DNA of 64,000 nucleotides from Pseudomonas putida (GCF_028682395.1 NZ_JANHLC010000004.1:310001-374000), one strand, 5' to 3'. Shown: positions 38,628 to 47,254, counted from the first letter of the stretch. The notes: generated by a model not told the origin, from the letters alone. Program-made: numbers and translations.

Positions 38628-39458
38628 TTATTCGATGGTCGCGACCCGTCGCTGGACAAACCGATCGACGTACTCGTCGGCCGGCGTATGGAGAATCTCC
38701 CGCGGCGTGCCGACCTGGATCAGTCGACCGTCCTTGAGAATCGCGATGCGGTTGCCGATGCGCACCGCCTCGTCGAGGTCATGGGTGATGAAGACAATAG
38801 TCTTGTGCAGGGTCTTCTGCAGCTCGAGCAACTGGTCCTGCATTTCGGCGCGAATCAGTGGATCGAGGGCACTGAATGCTTCGTCCATCAGGATGATGTC
38901 GGTGTCGGCCGCCAGGGCCCGGGCCAGGCCAACCCGCTGGCGCATGCCGCCGGACAGTTGGTGCGGATACTTCTTTTCGTAGCCCTTGAGGCCTACGGTA
39001 TTGATCCAGTGCTGGGCGCGCTCGCCGCAATAGGCCTTGCTCTCGCCCCGAACCTTGAGGCCATAGGCGACGTTGTCCAGCACGCTCTTGTGCGGCAACA
39101 GGCCGAAGCTCTGGAAGACCATGCTGATCTTGTTGCGCCGAAACTGGCGCAGGGCTTCCATGTCGTATTGCAGGATATCCACACCGTCCACCAGGATCGC
39201 TCCGCTGGTGGGGTCGATCAGGCGGTTGAAATGGCGGACCAGGGTCGACTTGCCGGAGCCGGACAGGCCCATGATCACGAAGATCTCACCGGTACCAATG
39301 GTCAGCGATAAGTCATTGACCCCAACCACGCAGCCGGTGGCGGCCAGCACCTGGTCCTTGCTGCTGTTCTGGCGAATCATCGCCAGGGCCTCATCGGCGC
39401 GGGCGCCGAAGATCTTGAAGACATTGCGCACTTCGATCTTGCTACTGGCCTCACTCAT
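38628..39458 (-). CDS. hutV: histidine ABC transporter ATP-binding subunit HutV
   Basis: The 276-residue ATPase belongs to the quaternary amine (ProV/OpuAA) family, recognisable by the N-terminal extension (FKIFGARADEALAMIRQ) before Walker A GLSGSGKST. Signature SGGMRQRVGLARALA and Walker B DIILMDEAFSALDPLIR are present. Unlike osmotic ProV proteins it stops soon after the ATPase core without tandem CBS domains. It overlaps hutW by 4 bases. Context and the HutXWV precedent suggest histidine or urocanate uptake. Confidence 0.9.
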   Translation of the reverse strand: MSEASSKIEVRNVFKIFGARADEALAMIRQNSSKDQVLAATGCVVGVNDLSLTIGTGEIFVIMGLSGSGKSTLVRHFNRLIDPTSGAILVDGVDILQYDMEALRQFRRNKISMVFQSFGLLPHKSVLDNVAYGLKVRGESKAYCGERAQHWINTVGLKGYEKKYPHQLSGGMRQRVGLARALAADTDIILMDEAFSALDPLIRAEMQDQLLELQKTLHKTIVFITHDLDEAVRIGNRIAILKDGRLIQVGTPREILHTPADEYVDRFVQRRVATIE

Positions 39459-40306
39459 TTGCTCACCTCATGTCGCGGGCGACCATACGCCTGGGTAATG
39501 CGGTCGATGACCACGGCAAGAATCACAATCGCCAGGCCGGCCTCGAGCCCACGTCCGACGTTCAGAGTCTGGATACCCACCAGCACATCTTCACCCAGGC
39601 CACGGGCCCCGATCATCGAGGCGATCACCACCATCGACAGCGCCATCATGGTGGTCTGGTTGATCCCGGCCATGATGCTCGGCAGCGCCAGTGGCAACTG
39701 CACGCCGAACAACTGCTGCCAGCGGTTGGCGCCAAAGGCGTTGATCGCCTCCATCACCTCGCCATCGACCTGGCGAATCCCCAGGTCGGTCAGGCGGATC
39801 AGGGGCGGCGCGGCATAGATCACCGTGGCGAAGATTGCCGGAACCTTGCCCAGGCCGAACAACATCAGTACGGGAATCAGGTACACGAAGCTGGGCATGG
39901 TTTGCATGATGTCGAGCAACGGCATCAGCACCGAGCGCAACCGATTGCTGCGGGCCGACAGAATGCCCAGGGGGATGCCGATCAGGACCGAAATCAGCGT
40001 CGCCACCAGCATCAACGCCAGGGTCTGCATCAGCTTGTCCCAGAGCCCGACCGCGCCGACCAGAAACAGCAGGCCGACAATCACGGCAGTGGTCAGCAGC
40101 TTGCGCGTGGCGTGCCAGGTGATCCCGCCAACGATGGCCAGCATCAGCCACCAGGGCGCCATGCGCAGCAGCCCTTCCAGGTTGACGATGGCCCACAGCA
40201 GGGTGTCGGAGATGTGTCGGAACACATCGCCGTAGTTGGTCACCAACGAGTCAACCCAGGCGTTGACCCAGTCGGCGATGGAGAAGGTGAAACGTTCGGG
40301 AAACAT
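39455..40306 (-). CDS. hutW: histidine ABC transporter permease HutW
   Basis: The 283-residue ProW-like permease (MFPERFTFSIADWVNAWVDS) has an N-terminal segment and about six membrane helices. The conserved loop NAFGANRWQQLFGVQLPLAL contacts HutV. The sequence LDIMQTMPSFVYLIPVLMLF is typical of the quaternary amine permease family. Neighbouring genes assign it to histidine import. Confidence 0.9.
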   Translation of the reverse strand: MFPERFTFSIADWVNAWVDSLVTNYGDVFRHISDTLLWAIVNLEGLLRMAPWWLMLAIVGGITWHATRKLLTTAVIVGLLFLVGAVGLWDKLMQTLALMLVATLISVLIGIPLGILSARSNRLRSVLMPLLDIMQTMPSFVYLIPVLMLFGLGKVPAIFATVIYAAPPLIRLTDLGIRQVDGEVMEAINAFGANRWQQLFGVQLPLALPSIMAGINQTTMMALSMVVIASMIGARGLGEDVLVGIQTLNVGRGLEAGLAIVILAVVIDRITQAYGRPRHEVSK

Positions 40307-40350
40307 AAGGTGCTCTCGATCAAGTGGAGGGAGCCAGGCTCCCGGCCGGC

Positions 40351-41319
40351 CTACAGCGCTGCGTCGATTTTCTTCGCAGCATCCTCACTGACCCAGGCGT
40401 GCCAGACCTCTGGATGCTCCTTGAGAAAGAGCTTCGCCAGCTTGGGCGACTCGATGCGCTCCCGGGTCATGCGGGCCAGGTTCTGATTGAGCAGGTCGAT
40501 CGGCAAGTTGGCTTTTTCCAGCACCGCCACCAGCTCGGGCGCCTCGTCATGGAAGGTCTTCGACAGGCCGACCTTGATGGTCACGGTCTTGTCGACACCC
40601 GGTTTTTCATCGAGCTTGACCAGCTCGACCTGGCCCATTAGCGGTGTTGGCGACCAGTAATAGAACAGGATCGGCTCGCCGCGCTTGTAGCTCGACAGCA
40701 CCGCAGCATCCAGCGCCGGGCCGGTGCCCGGACGGAAGTTGGTGTAGCTGCCTTCAAGGCCGTAGCGCTTGAGCATCTCGCTGTTGTCCAGCTCACAGGT
40801 CCAGCCGGCGGGGCAATTGTAGAAGCGGCCTTTGCTCGGTTCTTCCTGGTCCTTGAACACCATGGCGTAGCGGCTCAGGTCGGCAATGCTCTTGAGGTCC
40901 GGGGCCTTGGCTTCGAGCTTGCGCTTGGCATCGCCTTCGATCACATAGCGCGGCACATACCAGCCTTCGACCGCCCCCACCACCGGCGCACCGACACCCA
41001 CGACCTTGCCGGCCTTCTCGGCCTTCTTCCAGACCTCGCTGCGCCCGACCCACTCTTCGGCAAAGACCTGGATATCATTGCTGCTCAGTGCGTTTTCCAT
41101 GGTGATGGAGTTGCCCGGCAGGCTATCGGTCTTGCAGTCGTACCCCTTGTCCAACACGATCTGGAGGATATCGGTGAGCAGCATGCCGCTTTCCCAATTC
41201 AGGCCGGCAAACTTCACCGGCTTGCCGGACTCGCACCAGCCCGCAGCCTGGCTCGCGCCAACGCTGCCCAAAAGGCCTAGGGAAACAAACGTGGTCAGCA
41301 GGGTCTTGGTCATTCTCAT
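40351..41319 (-). CDS. hutX: histidine ABC transporter binding protein HutX
   Basis: The 322-residue protein has a signal peptide (MTKTLLTTFVSLGLLGSVGASQAA) and an OpuAC-type substrate-binding domain with scattered Trp and Tyr that form the aromatic box (FAGLNWESGMLLTDILQIVL, EGWYVPRYV, ILFYYWSPTPLMG). AGGAG lies 9 bases before the ATG at 41319; the ATG at 41313 is an alternative. It is first in hutXWV, downstream of hutU. Confidence 0.9.
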   Translation of the reverse strand: MRMTKTLLTTFVSLGLLGSVGASQAAGWCESGKPVKFAGLNWESGMLLTDILQIVLDKGYDCKTDSLPGNSITMENALSSNDIQVFAEEWVGRSEVWKKAEKAGKVVGVGAPVVGAVEGWYVPRYVIEGDAKRKLEAKAPDLKSIADLSRYAMVFKDQEEPSKGRFYNCPAGWTCELDNSEMLKRYGLEGSYTNFRPGTGPALDAAVLSSYKRGEPILFYYWSPTPLMGQVELVKLDEKPGVDKTVTIKVGLSKTFHDEAPELVAVLEKANLPIDLLNQNLARMTRERIESPKLAKLFLKEHPEVWHAWVSEDAAKKIDAAL

Positions 41320-41418
41320 TGTGTGACGCTCCTAATCATGAAAGGGATAACGGCAGTCAAGAGGCATCCAGCCCTGTCAACGTCCAATCCGGGTGCCACG
41401 CACGCCCCTTGTGCTTGA

Positions 41419-41445
41419 GCCTGCGCCCGCCAAGCCGACGCAGGC
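41419..41445 (-). terminator. hairpin between hutU and hutX
   Basis: GCCTGCG (41419-41425) and CGCAGGC (41439-41445) are complementary across 13 bases, 14 bases after the hutU stop, and there is no T run. It could reduce read-through from hutU into the transporter and lyase genes. Confidence 0.35.
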
Positions 41446-41458
41446 GGCGACCCGTTAC

Positions 41459-43159
41459 TTAGTTCCCGGTAATCATTGGCAGGTTCAGCCCCTGCTCTTT
41501 GGCGCAATCAATCGCAATCTGGTAACCCGCATCGGCATGGCGCATCACCCCGGTGGCCGGATCGTTATGCAGCACCCGGGCAATGCGCGCGGCCGCCTCG
41601 TCGGTGCCGTCGCAGACAATCACCATGCCCGAATGCTGGGAGAAGCCCATGCCGACGCCACCGCCGTGGTGCAGCGAGACCCAGGTCGCGCCGCTGGCGG
41701 TATTGAGTAAAGCATTGAGCAGCGGCCAGTCGGAGACCGCATCGGAACCGTCCTGCATCGACTCGGTTTCCCGGTTGGGGCTGGCCACGGAACCGGAGTC
41801 CAGGTGATCGCGACCGATTACGATGGGAGCCGATAGCTCGCCACTGCGCACCATCTCATTAAAGGCCAGGCCCAGCTTGGCGCGCAGGCCCAGGCCGACC
41901 CAGCAGATACGGGCCGGCAGGCCCTGGAAGCTGATGCGCTCGCGGGCCATGTCGAGCCAGTTGTGCAGGTGGGCATCGTCGGGGATCAGTTCCTTGACCT
42001 TGGCGTCGGTCTTGTAGATGTCCTGCGGGTCGCCGGACAGCGCCGCCCAACGGAACGGGCCAATCCCCCGGCAGAACAGCGGACGAATGTAAGCTGGGAC
42101 GAAACCTGGGAAATCGAAGGCGTTTTCGACCCCTTCCTCCTGAGCCATCTGGCGGATGTTGTTGCCATAGTCAAAGGTCGGAATGCCCTGCTTCTGGAAG
42201 TCGAGCATCGCACGCACATGCACGGCCATCGACTGCTTGGCGGCCTTGACCACGGCGGCCGGCTCGGTCAGGGCGCGGGCGCGGTACTCGTCCCAGGTCC
42301 AGCCGGCAGGCAGGTAACCATTGAGCGGATCGTGGGCGCTGGTCTGGTCGGTGACCATGTCCGGGCGCACGCCACGCTTGACCAGCTGCGGCAGAATTTC
42401 GGCGGCATTGCCCAGCAAGGCGACGGAAATGGCCTTGCCTTCGCGGGTGTAGCGCTCGATGCGCGCCAGGGCGTCGTCCAGGTCAGCGGCCTGTTCGTCG
42501 ACATAACGACTGCTCAGGCGGAAATCGATACGGCTCTGCTGGCATTCGATATTCAGCGAGCTGGCCCCGGCCAGGGTCGCGGCCAGTGGTTGCGCGCCGC
42601 CCATGCCGCCGAGACCGGCGGTCAGGACCCAGCGCCCCTTGAGGTTGGCGTCATAGTGCTGGCGGCCAGCCTCGACGAAAGTTTCGTAGGTGCCCTGGAC
42701 GATGCCCTGGCTACCGATATAGATCCAACTGCCGGCGGTCATCTGGCCGTACATTGCCAGGCCCTTGGCATCCAGTTCGTTGAAGTGTTCCCAAGTGGCC
42801 CAGTGCGGCACCAGGTTGGAGTTGGCAATCAGCACGCGCGGCGCATTGCTGTGGGTCTTGAATACGCCGACCGGCTTGCCGGACTGCACCAGCAGGGTTT
42901 CGTCGTCGTTCAGTTGGGTCAGGCTTTCGACAATCTTGTCGTAGCATTCCCAATTGCGTGCGGCCCGGCCGATCCCGCCATAGACCACCAGTTCGTTGGG
43001 GTTCTCGGCGACCTGTGGGTCGAGGTTGTTCATCAGCATCCGCAGGGGGGCTTCGGTCAGCCAGCTTTTGGCAGTCAGGGTGTTACCCCGGGCGGCACGG
43101 ATTTCACCAGCGCGGTGGGTGGTAAAAGTGGCGGTCGATTTCTGGCTGTTGTCGGTCAC
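41459..43159 (-). CDS. hutU: urocanate hydratase HutU
   Basis: The 566-residue NAD-dependent enzyme converts urocanate to imidazolone propionate. GTG 43159 ([20 protein letters not shown]) is chosen because AGAGGAG lies 7 bases upstream. Family motifs include [20 protein letters not shown], the NAD-binding [15 protein letters not shown], the Cys in [13 protein letters not shown] and [19 protein letters not shown] sigma-54 type promoter and a HutC operator lie 134-167 bases upstream. Confidence 0.98.
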   Translation of the reverse strand: MTDNSQKSTATFTTHRAGEIRAARGNTLTAKSWLTEAPLRMLMNNLDPQVAENPNELVVYGGIGRAARNWECYDKIVESLTQLNDDETLLVQSGKPVGVFKTHSNAPRVLIANSNLVPHWATWEHFNELDAKGLAMYGQMTAGSWIYIGSQGIVQGTYETFVEAGRQHYDANLKGRWVLTAGLGGMGGAQPLAATLAGASSLNIECQQSRIDFRLSSRYVDEQAADLDDALARIERYTREGKAISVALLGNAAEILPQLVKRGVRPDMVTDQTSAHDPLNGYLPAGWTWDEYRARALTEPAAVVKAAKQSMAVHVRAMLDFQKQGIPTFDYGNNIRQMAQEEGVENAFDFPGFVPAYIRPLFCRGIGPFRWAALSGDPQDIYKTDAKVKELIPDDAHLHNWLDMARERISFQGLPARICWVGLGLRAKLGLAFNEMVRSGELSAPIVIGRDHLDSGSVASPNRETESMQDGSDAVSDWPLLNALLNTASGATWVSLHHGGGVGMGFSQHSGMVIVCDGTDEAAARIARVLHNDPATGVMRHADAGYQIAIDCAKEQGLNLPMITGN

Positions 43160-43212
43160 GAAAAAACTCCTCTGCAATCATCCGAACCCGCCCAGGCAGT
43201 GGGCGTGAAAAC

Positions 43213-43236
43213 TTGCGCGGGACTGTCCCGGTGCAA
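43213..43236. repeat. palindrome in the hutU leader
   Basis: CGGGAC (43218-43223) and GTCCCG (43225-43230) form a perfect dyad around one T, flanked by TTGC (43213-43216) and GCAA (43233-43236). It lies inside the predicted 5' leader, about 55 bases before the hutU GTG. It could be an RNA stem or an extra operator. Confidence 0.6.
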
Positions 43237-43292
43237 GGGGAAAAGACGGGGGTGGTCAGTGCAGCCGATGGGCTCTTACACACACATCTCTA

Positions 43293-43306
43293 CTTGTACA
43301 TACAAG
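43293..43306. promoter_or_regulatory. HutC operator upstream of hutU
   Basis: CTTGTACATACAAG is a dyad containing TGTA-CA-TACA (43295-43304), which fits the TGTA-N2-TACA site recognised by Pseudomonas HutC. It covers the position where the adjacent sigma-54 type promoter would start transcription, so binding should block hutU expression. Confidence 0.8.
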
Positions 43307-43310
43307 CATA

Positions 43311-43326
43311 TGCAATCAAGCGGCCA
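43311..43326 (-). promoter_or_regulatory. sigma-54 (RpoN) promoter of hutU
   Basis: On the minus strand TGGCCGCTTGATTGCA matches TGGC and TTGCA of the RpoN consensus with GG and GC ten bases apart; the ACG between them is not conserved. Transcription would start near 43300. RpoN-dependent hutU expression with CbrB/NtrC activation is described in P. fluorescens SBW25. Confidence 0.6.
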
Positions 43327-43438
43327 ACTTGCCGAAACGCCCTTGGAGAAAAGCAAAAAAGCCTGGACAGCCCTGTGAAATCAGGCGCTCGCTAGAGAGG
43401 GAAGAAGACCGGGAGGAGGAAGACGCACTGAGGTTTCT

Positions 43439-43484
43439 TGTTACTACAGCCCGGCATTGCGCCGTTCTGGGGCATTCGGTAACA
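43439..43484. promoter_or_regulatory. candidate CbrB enhancer half sites upstream of hutU
   Basis: TGTTAC (43439-43444) and GTAACA (43479-43484) are perfect inverted copies separated by 34 bases, about 115-170 bases upstream of the sigma-54 type promoter. TGTTAC/GTAACA halves are the reported CbrB recognition elements, although a shorter gap is more usual. Confidence 0.4.
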
Positions 43485-43520
43485 CGCCGGGGCGCAGACG
43501 GGGCACCCAGGCTCGCGGTT

Positions 43521-43540
43521 GCACAACATAGAGGTTGTGC
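43521..43540 (-). terminator. hairpin downstream of hutD
   Basis: GCACAAC (43521-43527) and GTTGTGC (43534-43540) are perfect 7-base arms with loop ATAGAG, 17 bases after the hutD stop. A smaller GCGAC/GTCGC stem (43545-43556) lies between. There is no T run, so termination is uncertain, and a regulator site is an alternative. Confidence 0.4.
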
Positions 43541-43556
43541 CATCGCGACAGGTCGC

Positions 43557-44132
43557 TCAGGCCGCCGTCAACTCGACCACGCAGCAACGTCCGGTCAGGG
43601 CCAGTTCCTGCAACCCCGGGTTGCCTTCGATCTGCAGGCAATCGTGCCGGCCCAGCAATTCGTAGCCGCTATTGCCCAGCCCGACATGCAGTTGGTCGGC
43701 GACACTGAAGACCAGCACCACATCGGCCGAACTGAACAGGCGCTGCTGCCCGCCATCCAGCCATTGCAGGCGGGCGCGGAAACGATCCGGGGCATAGATC
43801 AGGTTGAAGTCGCGAATCGGCCCGTTCAGCAAGGCACACCCCACCTGGCTGGCACCGTTGAAGGCAAAGGCATCGAGCGGCAGCAAGGCCCGCGTGACCC
43901 GGCCGTCGACCCGCAAGGTCATCCCGGCCCCCTGGAGCACCGTGATGATCCGCTGATAGCCGGCAAAGCTTGAGAAACCGCCCGACTCGCTGATATCGGC
44001 AATCGACAGGCGCCAACCAAAACCTTCCAGGCCTTCGCCAGTATCACGGGTGATTTCCTCGGTGCTACCGCCGCCGTTTTTCCACGGCATACGCGCGTAA
44101 TCAGCGGCGCGCAGTACTTTCAACTGGCTCAT
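43557..44132 (-). CDS. hutD: HutD family protein, histidine utilisation regulator/governor
   Basis: The 191-residue bicupin-type protein (MSQLKVLRAADYARMPWKNG) shows the HutD signature WKNGGGSTEEITRDTGEG and FGWRLSIADISESGGFSSF. In P. fluorescens HutD is proposed to set an upper limit on hut expression by sensing a pathway product; its biochemistry is unsettled. It overlaps hutC by 4 bases (ATGA). Confidence 0.93.
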   Translation of the reverse strand: MSQLKVLRAADYARMPWKNGGGSTEEITRDTGEGLEGFGWRLSIADISESGGFSSFAGYQRIITVLQGAGMTLRVDGRVTRALLPLDAFAFNGASQVGCALLNGPIRDFNLIYAPDRFRARLQWLDGGQQRLFSSADVVLVFSVADQLHVGLGNSGYELLGRHDCLQIEGNPGLQELALTGRCCVVELTAA

Positions 44133-44878
44133 TTACTGAAGCGTCCTTCCAGACGGTGACGGGAACCGGGGTGGATCAAGCGCGCCGCCGTCACTGGCTG
44201 GCGCCCTGACCAGGTGCGACGGCGAATCAGCAAGCAGGGTTCGCCGCGCTCGATCTGCAGCAGACTGCACTCTTGCGGCTCGGCCAGAATCGCCTCGACC
44301 ACATGCTCACCCTCGGTCAACGGGGCGACCTGGGACAGGTAGGCATAAGGGGTTTGCAGGGTGAAATCCTGTTTGAGGTAGTCCGGAGCGATCTGTGCAT
44401 TGACGAAGCGATCCTCGATCTGCACCGGGATATCGTTTTCAAAATGCACGATCAGCGAGTGGAATACCCGCTGCCCTTCGCGCATATCCAACGCCAGCGC
44501 GCGCTCGGAACCTGCGGCCTCCTCACCCAGGCTGACCACCCGGCAGGTATGGCGATGACCGCGCGAGGCGATCTCATCGGCAATATTGTGGACTTCGAAC
44601 AGGGCCGACTGGCTCTTGGGTTCGGCGACGAAGGTTCCGACGCCCTGCATCCGGACCAACAGGCCTTCGGCGGTCATTTCCCGCAGGGCGCGGTTGATGG
44701 TCATACGGCTGAACCCCAACTGGCTGACCAGTTCACTCTCCGACGGCACGCGGTAGTGTGGCGGCCAGTTTCCGCTTTCGATTTGCTGGGTGATCATCTG
44801 CTTTACACGGGCATACAGCGGCGCCGGACTGTCACCCAGGTGGGCAGCCAGCGAGGAAACGGCAGGCGGAGTCGGCAC
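44129..44878 (-). CDS. hutC: histidine utilisation repressor HutC (GntR family)
   Basis: The 249-residue repressor starts at GTG 44878 (MPTPPAVSSLAAHLGDSPAP), with AAGGA 7 bases upstream. The N-terminal winged helix is YRVPSESELVSQLGFSRMTI and NRALREMTAEGLLVRMQGVG. The C-terminal UTRA domain (HIADEIASRGHR-type region, IPVQIEDRFVNAQIAPDYL) binds urocanate in characterised members. It is divergent from hutF and followed by hutD. TGTA-N2-TACA sites occur at 44949 and 43295. Confidence 0.96.
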   Translation of the reverse strand: MPTPPAVSSLAAHLGDSPAPLYARVKQMITQQIESGNWPPHYRVPSESELVSQLGFSRMTINRALREMTAEGLLVRMQGVGTFVAEPKSQSALFEVHNIADEIASRGHRHTCRVVSLGEEAAGSERALALDMREGQRVFHSLIVHFENDIPVQIEDRFVNAQIAPDYLKQDFTLQTPYAYLSQVAPLTEGEHVVEAILAEPQECSLLQIERGEPCLLIRRRTWSGRQPVTAARLIHPGSRHRLEGRFSK

Positions 44879-44948
44879 GGGAAATCCTTGTTCGAATTTA
44901 AAGAGGGCTAGCTTGCCGGAGTTTACCGAGCAGGCAAACGTCTGTATA

Positions 44949-44958
44949 TGTATATACA
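44949..44958. promoter_or_regulatory. HutC operator between hutC and hutF
   Basis: TGTATATACA fits TGTA-N2-TACA exactly and is preceded by another TGTA at 44943. It lies 26 bases before the hutF ATG and 71 bases before the hutC GTG, so it could control both genes, including autoregulation. The hutC/hutF gap (44879-44983) shows no clear -35/-10 pair. Confidence 0.8.
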
Positions 44959-44983
44959 AATAAACACGATGGGGTGCCGAACC

Positions 44984-46348
44984 ATGTCCGCCTTCTTTGC
45001 CGAGCGCGCTTTACTGCCGAGTGGCTGGGCCGCCAATGTCCGCTTTGAGGTGGACGCCGACGGCACGCTCAGCAGTATCCTGACCGACGCCAGCGCCCAC
45101 CATGCCGAGCGCCTCAACGGACCGGTCCTGCCCGGCATGCCCAACCTGCACTCCCATGCGTTCCAGCGGGCCATGGCCGGGCTGGCGGAGGTGGCCGGCA
45201 ATCCCAATGACAGCTTCTGGACCTGGCGCGACCTGATGTACCGCCTGGTCGGCAAGATCACCCCCACGCAACTGGGCATCATCGCCCGCCAGCTGTATAT
45301 CGAAATGCTCAAGGCCGGCTACACCTCGGTCGCCGAGTTCCACTATGTCCATCACGACCACAACGGCCAGCCTTACGCCGACCGCGCGGAGCTGGCCCTG
45401 CAAATTAGCCAGGCCGCCCGGTGCGCCGGGATCGGCCTGACCCTGCTGCCGGTGCTGTATAGCCACTCGGGCTTTGGCGGCCAGGCGCCGAACGCTGGCC
45501 AACGCCGTTTTATCAACAGCACCGATGCCTACCTGCGCCTGCAGGACGCTCTGCGGCCGGTCCTGGCAACACAACCGGCGCAGGCGCTCGGGCTATGCTT
45601 TCACTCCCTGCGGGCGGTAACGCCGCAGCAGCTCGAGACCGTGCTGGCGGCCAGCGACCCCCACTGCCCAGTGCATATCCATATTGCCGAGCAGCAGAAG
45701 GAAGTCGATGACTGCGTGGCCTGGAGCGGCACGCGCCCGCTGCAATGGCTCTACGACAATGTCGAGGTCGATCCACGCTGGTGCCTGGTCCACGCCACCC
45801 ATGCCAACCCTGAAGAAGTCAGCCTGATGGCCCGCAGCCAGGCCGTTGCCGGCCTGTGCCTGACCACCGAAGCCAATCTGGGCGATGGCATCTTTCCCGC
45901 CGTGGACTTCCTGGCCCAAGGCGGACGCATGGGCATCGGTTCCGACAGCCATGTATCGCTGAGTGTGGTCGAGGAGTTGCGCTGGCTGGAATACGGCCAG
46001 CGCCTGCGCGATCAGCGACGCAACCGCCTGTATCGGGGCGACCAGCCGATGGTCGGGCGCACGCTGTACGACGCCGCACTGGCTGGCGGCGCCCAGGCGC
46101 TTGGCCAACCGATTGGCAAGCTGCAGGTCGGCCAGCGCGCCGACTGGCTGGTGCTGGATGGCAACGATCCCTACCTGGCAACAGCCGAAGGCGATGCCAT
46201 TCTCAACCGCTGGTTATTCGCCGGCGGCGATCGTCAGGTCAGGGATGTACTGGTCAATGGCCGCTGGGTCATACGCGACGGTCATCATGCCGACGAAGCG
46301 CAAAGCAGCCAGGCGTTCACCCAGGTACTGCGCGAGCTGCTGGGCTGA
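44984..46348 (+). CDS. hutF: formimidoylglutamate deiminase HutF
   Basis: The 454-residue amidohydrolase starts at ATG 44984 (MSAFFAERALLPSGWAANVR). It deiminates formiminoglutamate to formylglutamate, the substrate of HutG. Metal ligands are in PGMPNLHSHAFQRAMAG, VHATHANPEEVSLMARS and MGIGSDSHVSLSVVEELRW. Presence of HutF with HutG shows that the five-step route to glutamate is used. It is transcribed away from hutC, with a HutC site in the gap. Confidence 0.96.
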   Translation: MSAFFAERALLPSGWAANVRFEVDADGTLSSILTDASAHHAERLNGPVLPGMPNLHSHAFQRAMAGLAEVAGNPNDSFWTWRDLMYRLVGKITPTQLGIIARQLYIEMLKAGYTSVAEFHYVHHDHNGQPYADRAELALQISQAARCAGIGLTLLPVLYSHSGFGGQAPNAGQRRFINSTDAYLRLQDALRPVLATQPAQALGLCFHSLRAVTPQQLETVLAASDPHCPVHIHIAEQQKEVDDCVAWSGTRPLQWLYDNVEVDPRWCLVHATHANPEEVSLMARSQAVAGLCLTTEANLGDGIFPAVDFLAQGGRMGIGSDSHVSLSVVEELRWLEYGQRLRDQRRNRLYRGDQPMVGRTLYDAALAGGAQALGQPIGKLQVGQRADWLVLDGNDPYLATAEGDAILNRWLFAGGDRQVRDVLVNGRWVIRDGHHADEAQSSQAFTQVLRELLG

Positions 46349-46353
46349 CCAGC

Positions 46354-46387
46354 CTCTGCAGGGGCGAGCGTGCTCGCGCCTGCAGAG
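46354..46387. repeat. REP-type palindrome between hutF and the lipocalin gene
   Basis: CTCTGCAGG (46354-46362) and CCTGCAGAG (46379-46387) are perfect outer arms around GGCGAGCGTGCTCGCG, the GCGAGC..GCTCGC core of Pseudomonas REPs. It fills the 42-base gap between two convergent stops and may act as a transcription barrier on both strands. Confidence 0.8.
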
Positions 46388-46390
46388 CGA

Positions 46391-46969
46391 TCAGCGATCG
46401 TCCTTGTGCAGCTTGGGCATCTGCGCATCCGGCGTGCGCCAGATCAGTCGGCTCGTATCGTAGCCCTGCTGACGCGCCTTGCTCAGCAACTCCTCGCGAT
46501 GCACCGGGTTGATCTGCGGGGTGCGCGACAGCAACCACAGGTAGCGCCGATCCGGGCTGCCGACAATCGCACTCTTGTAGTCGTCGCTGACATACAACAC
46601 CCAATACTCGCCCTTGGCGACGCCCGGCAGCAGGGTCGAGAACCAGTTATCGAACTCCACCCACAGCTTGTCGGTCTTGCCCGGCACCTGCGGCCGCGCC
46701 GTGCCCTTGGCTTCCTCCCATTCCCACTGCGCGGTCAGGCAGCGGTTGTAGACCGCCATATTGCCGTCCGGCTTGAGGCTGTAGCGAGCTTCGGACTGTA
46801 GGCAATTGCGCTGGAAATACATCGGCAAGCGCGCCAGTTCATACCAGGTGCCCTGGTAGCGTTGCAGGTCGACACTGGCCACGGTCCTGGGCTGCAACGG
46901 ATCGTCGCCATGCCCGGCACAGCCGGCCAGGAGCAACACGGCGCAGAGGCTTATCAATAAACGCATCAT
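46391..46969 (-). CDS. blc: outer membrane lipocalin, Blc-like lipoprotein
   Basis: The 192-residue protein has a lipoprotein signal with lipobox LLAGC (Cys17), then a lipocalin barrel: the GTWYELARLPMYFQRNC motif with the invariant Trp, the TDKLWVEFDNWFSTLLPGV region and YWVLYVSDDYKSAIVGSPDR. Blc-type lipocalins bind fatty acids or lysophospholipids at the outer membrane. Its start lies 30 bases beyond the stop of the small lipoprotein gene, so the two may be co-transcribed. Confidence 0.94.
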   Translation of the reverse strand: MMRLLISLCAVLLLAGCAGHGDDPLQPRTVASVDLQRYQGTWYELARLPMYFQRNCLQSEARYSLKPDGNMAVYNRCLTAQWEWEEAKGTARPQVPGKTDKLWVEFDNWFSTLLPGVAKGEYWVLYVSDDYKSAIVGSPDRRYLWLLSRTPQINPVHREELLSKARQQGYDTSRLIWRTPDAQMPKLHKDDR

Positions 46970-46999
46970 CTTCTTCTCCCGAAGGCCCGAGGCCCCGGT

Positions 47000-47254
47000 C
47001 TACTTCAGGCCCTGCCCGGAAAACATCAGCACTTTGTCACCCGCGTATTGCACGCTGATAAAGCTCTTCTCGTCACCCCAGGTGCAACTGGACATCCCCA
47101 GCGCGCCGGCACAATCGGTCGGGCTACCCAACAATGCCTCGACCTGGGCCTTCGGCATGCCGGCCGACAACTTCGAATAATTTTCCTGGGTGACCTTGCT
47201 GCACGCAGCCAGCAACACGCAAACGGTCAGTAGGGCAAGGGAGCGCAACGACAT
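47000..47254 (-). CDS. small lipoprotein with BamE/SmpA-like fold
   Basis: The 84-residue protein has a lipoprotein signal ending LLAAC (Cys18). The rest (VTQENYSKLSAGMPKAQVEA, LLGSPTDCAGALGMSSCTWG) follows the helix-helix-strand pattern of small BamE/SmpA-like lipoproteins, with a probable disulfide between two Cys residues. Its function is unknown. It lies upstream of blc on the same strand. The 285 bases between it and the next gene show no clear promoter. Confidence 0.8.
   Translation of the reverse strand: MSLRSLALLTVCVLLAACSKVTQENYSKLSAGMPKAQVEALLGSPTDCAGALGMSSCTWGDEKSFISVQYAGDKVLMFSGQGLK

Larger units (their letters stand above)
43160..43556 (-). promoter_or_regulatory. hutU control region (397 bases without a gene)
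   Basis: This gap between hutD and hutU holds no credible frame. Read toward hutU it contains hairpins just after hutD, a TGTTAC/GTAACA pair (43439-43444 and 43479-43484) at enhancer distance, a sigma-54 type promoter (43311-43326), a HutC site over the expected start (43293-43306), and a palindrome in the leader (43213-43236). Confidence 0.75.
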
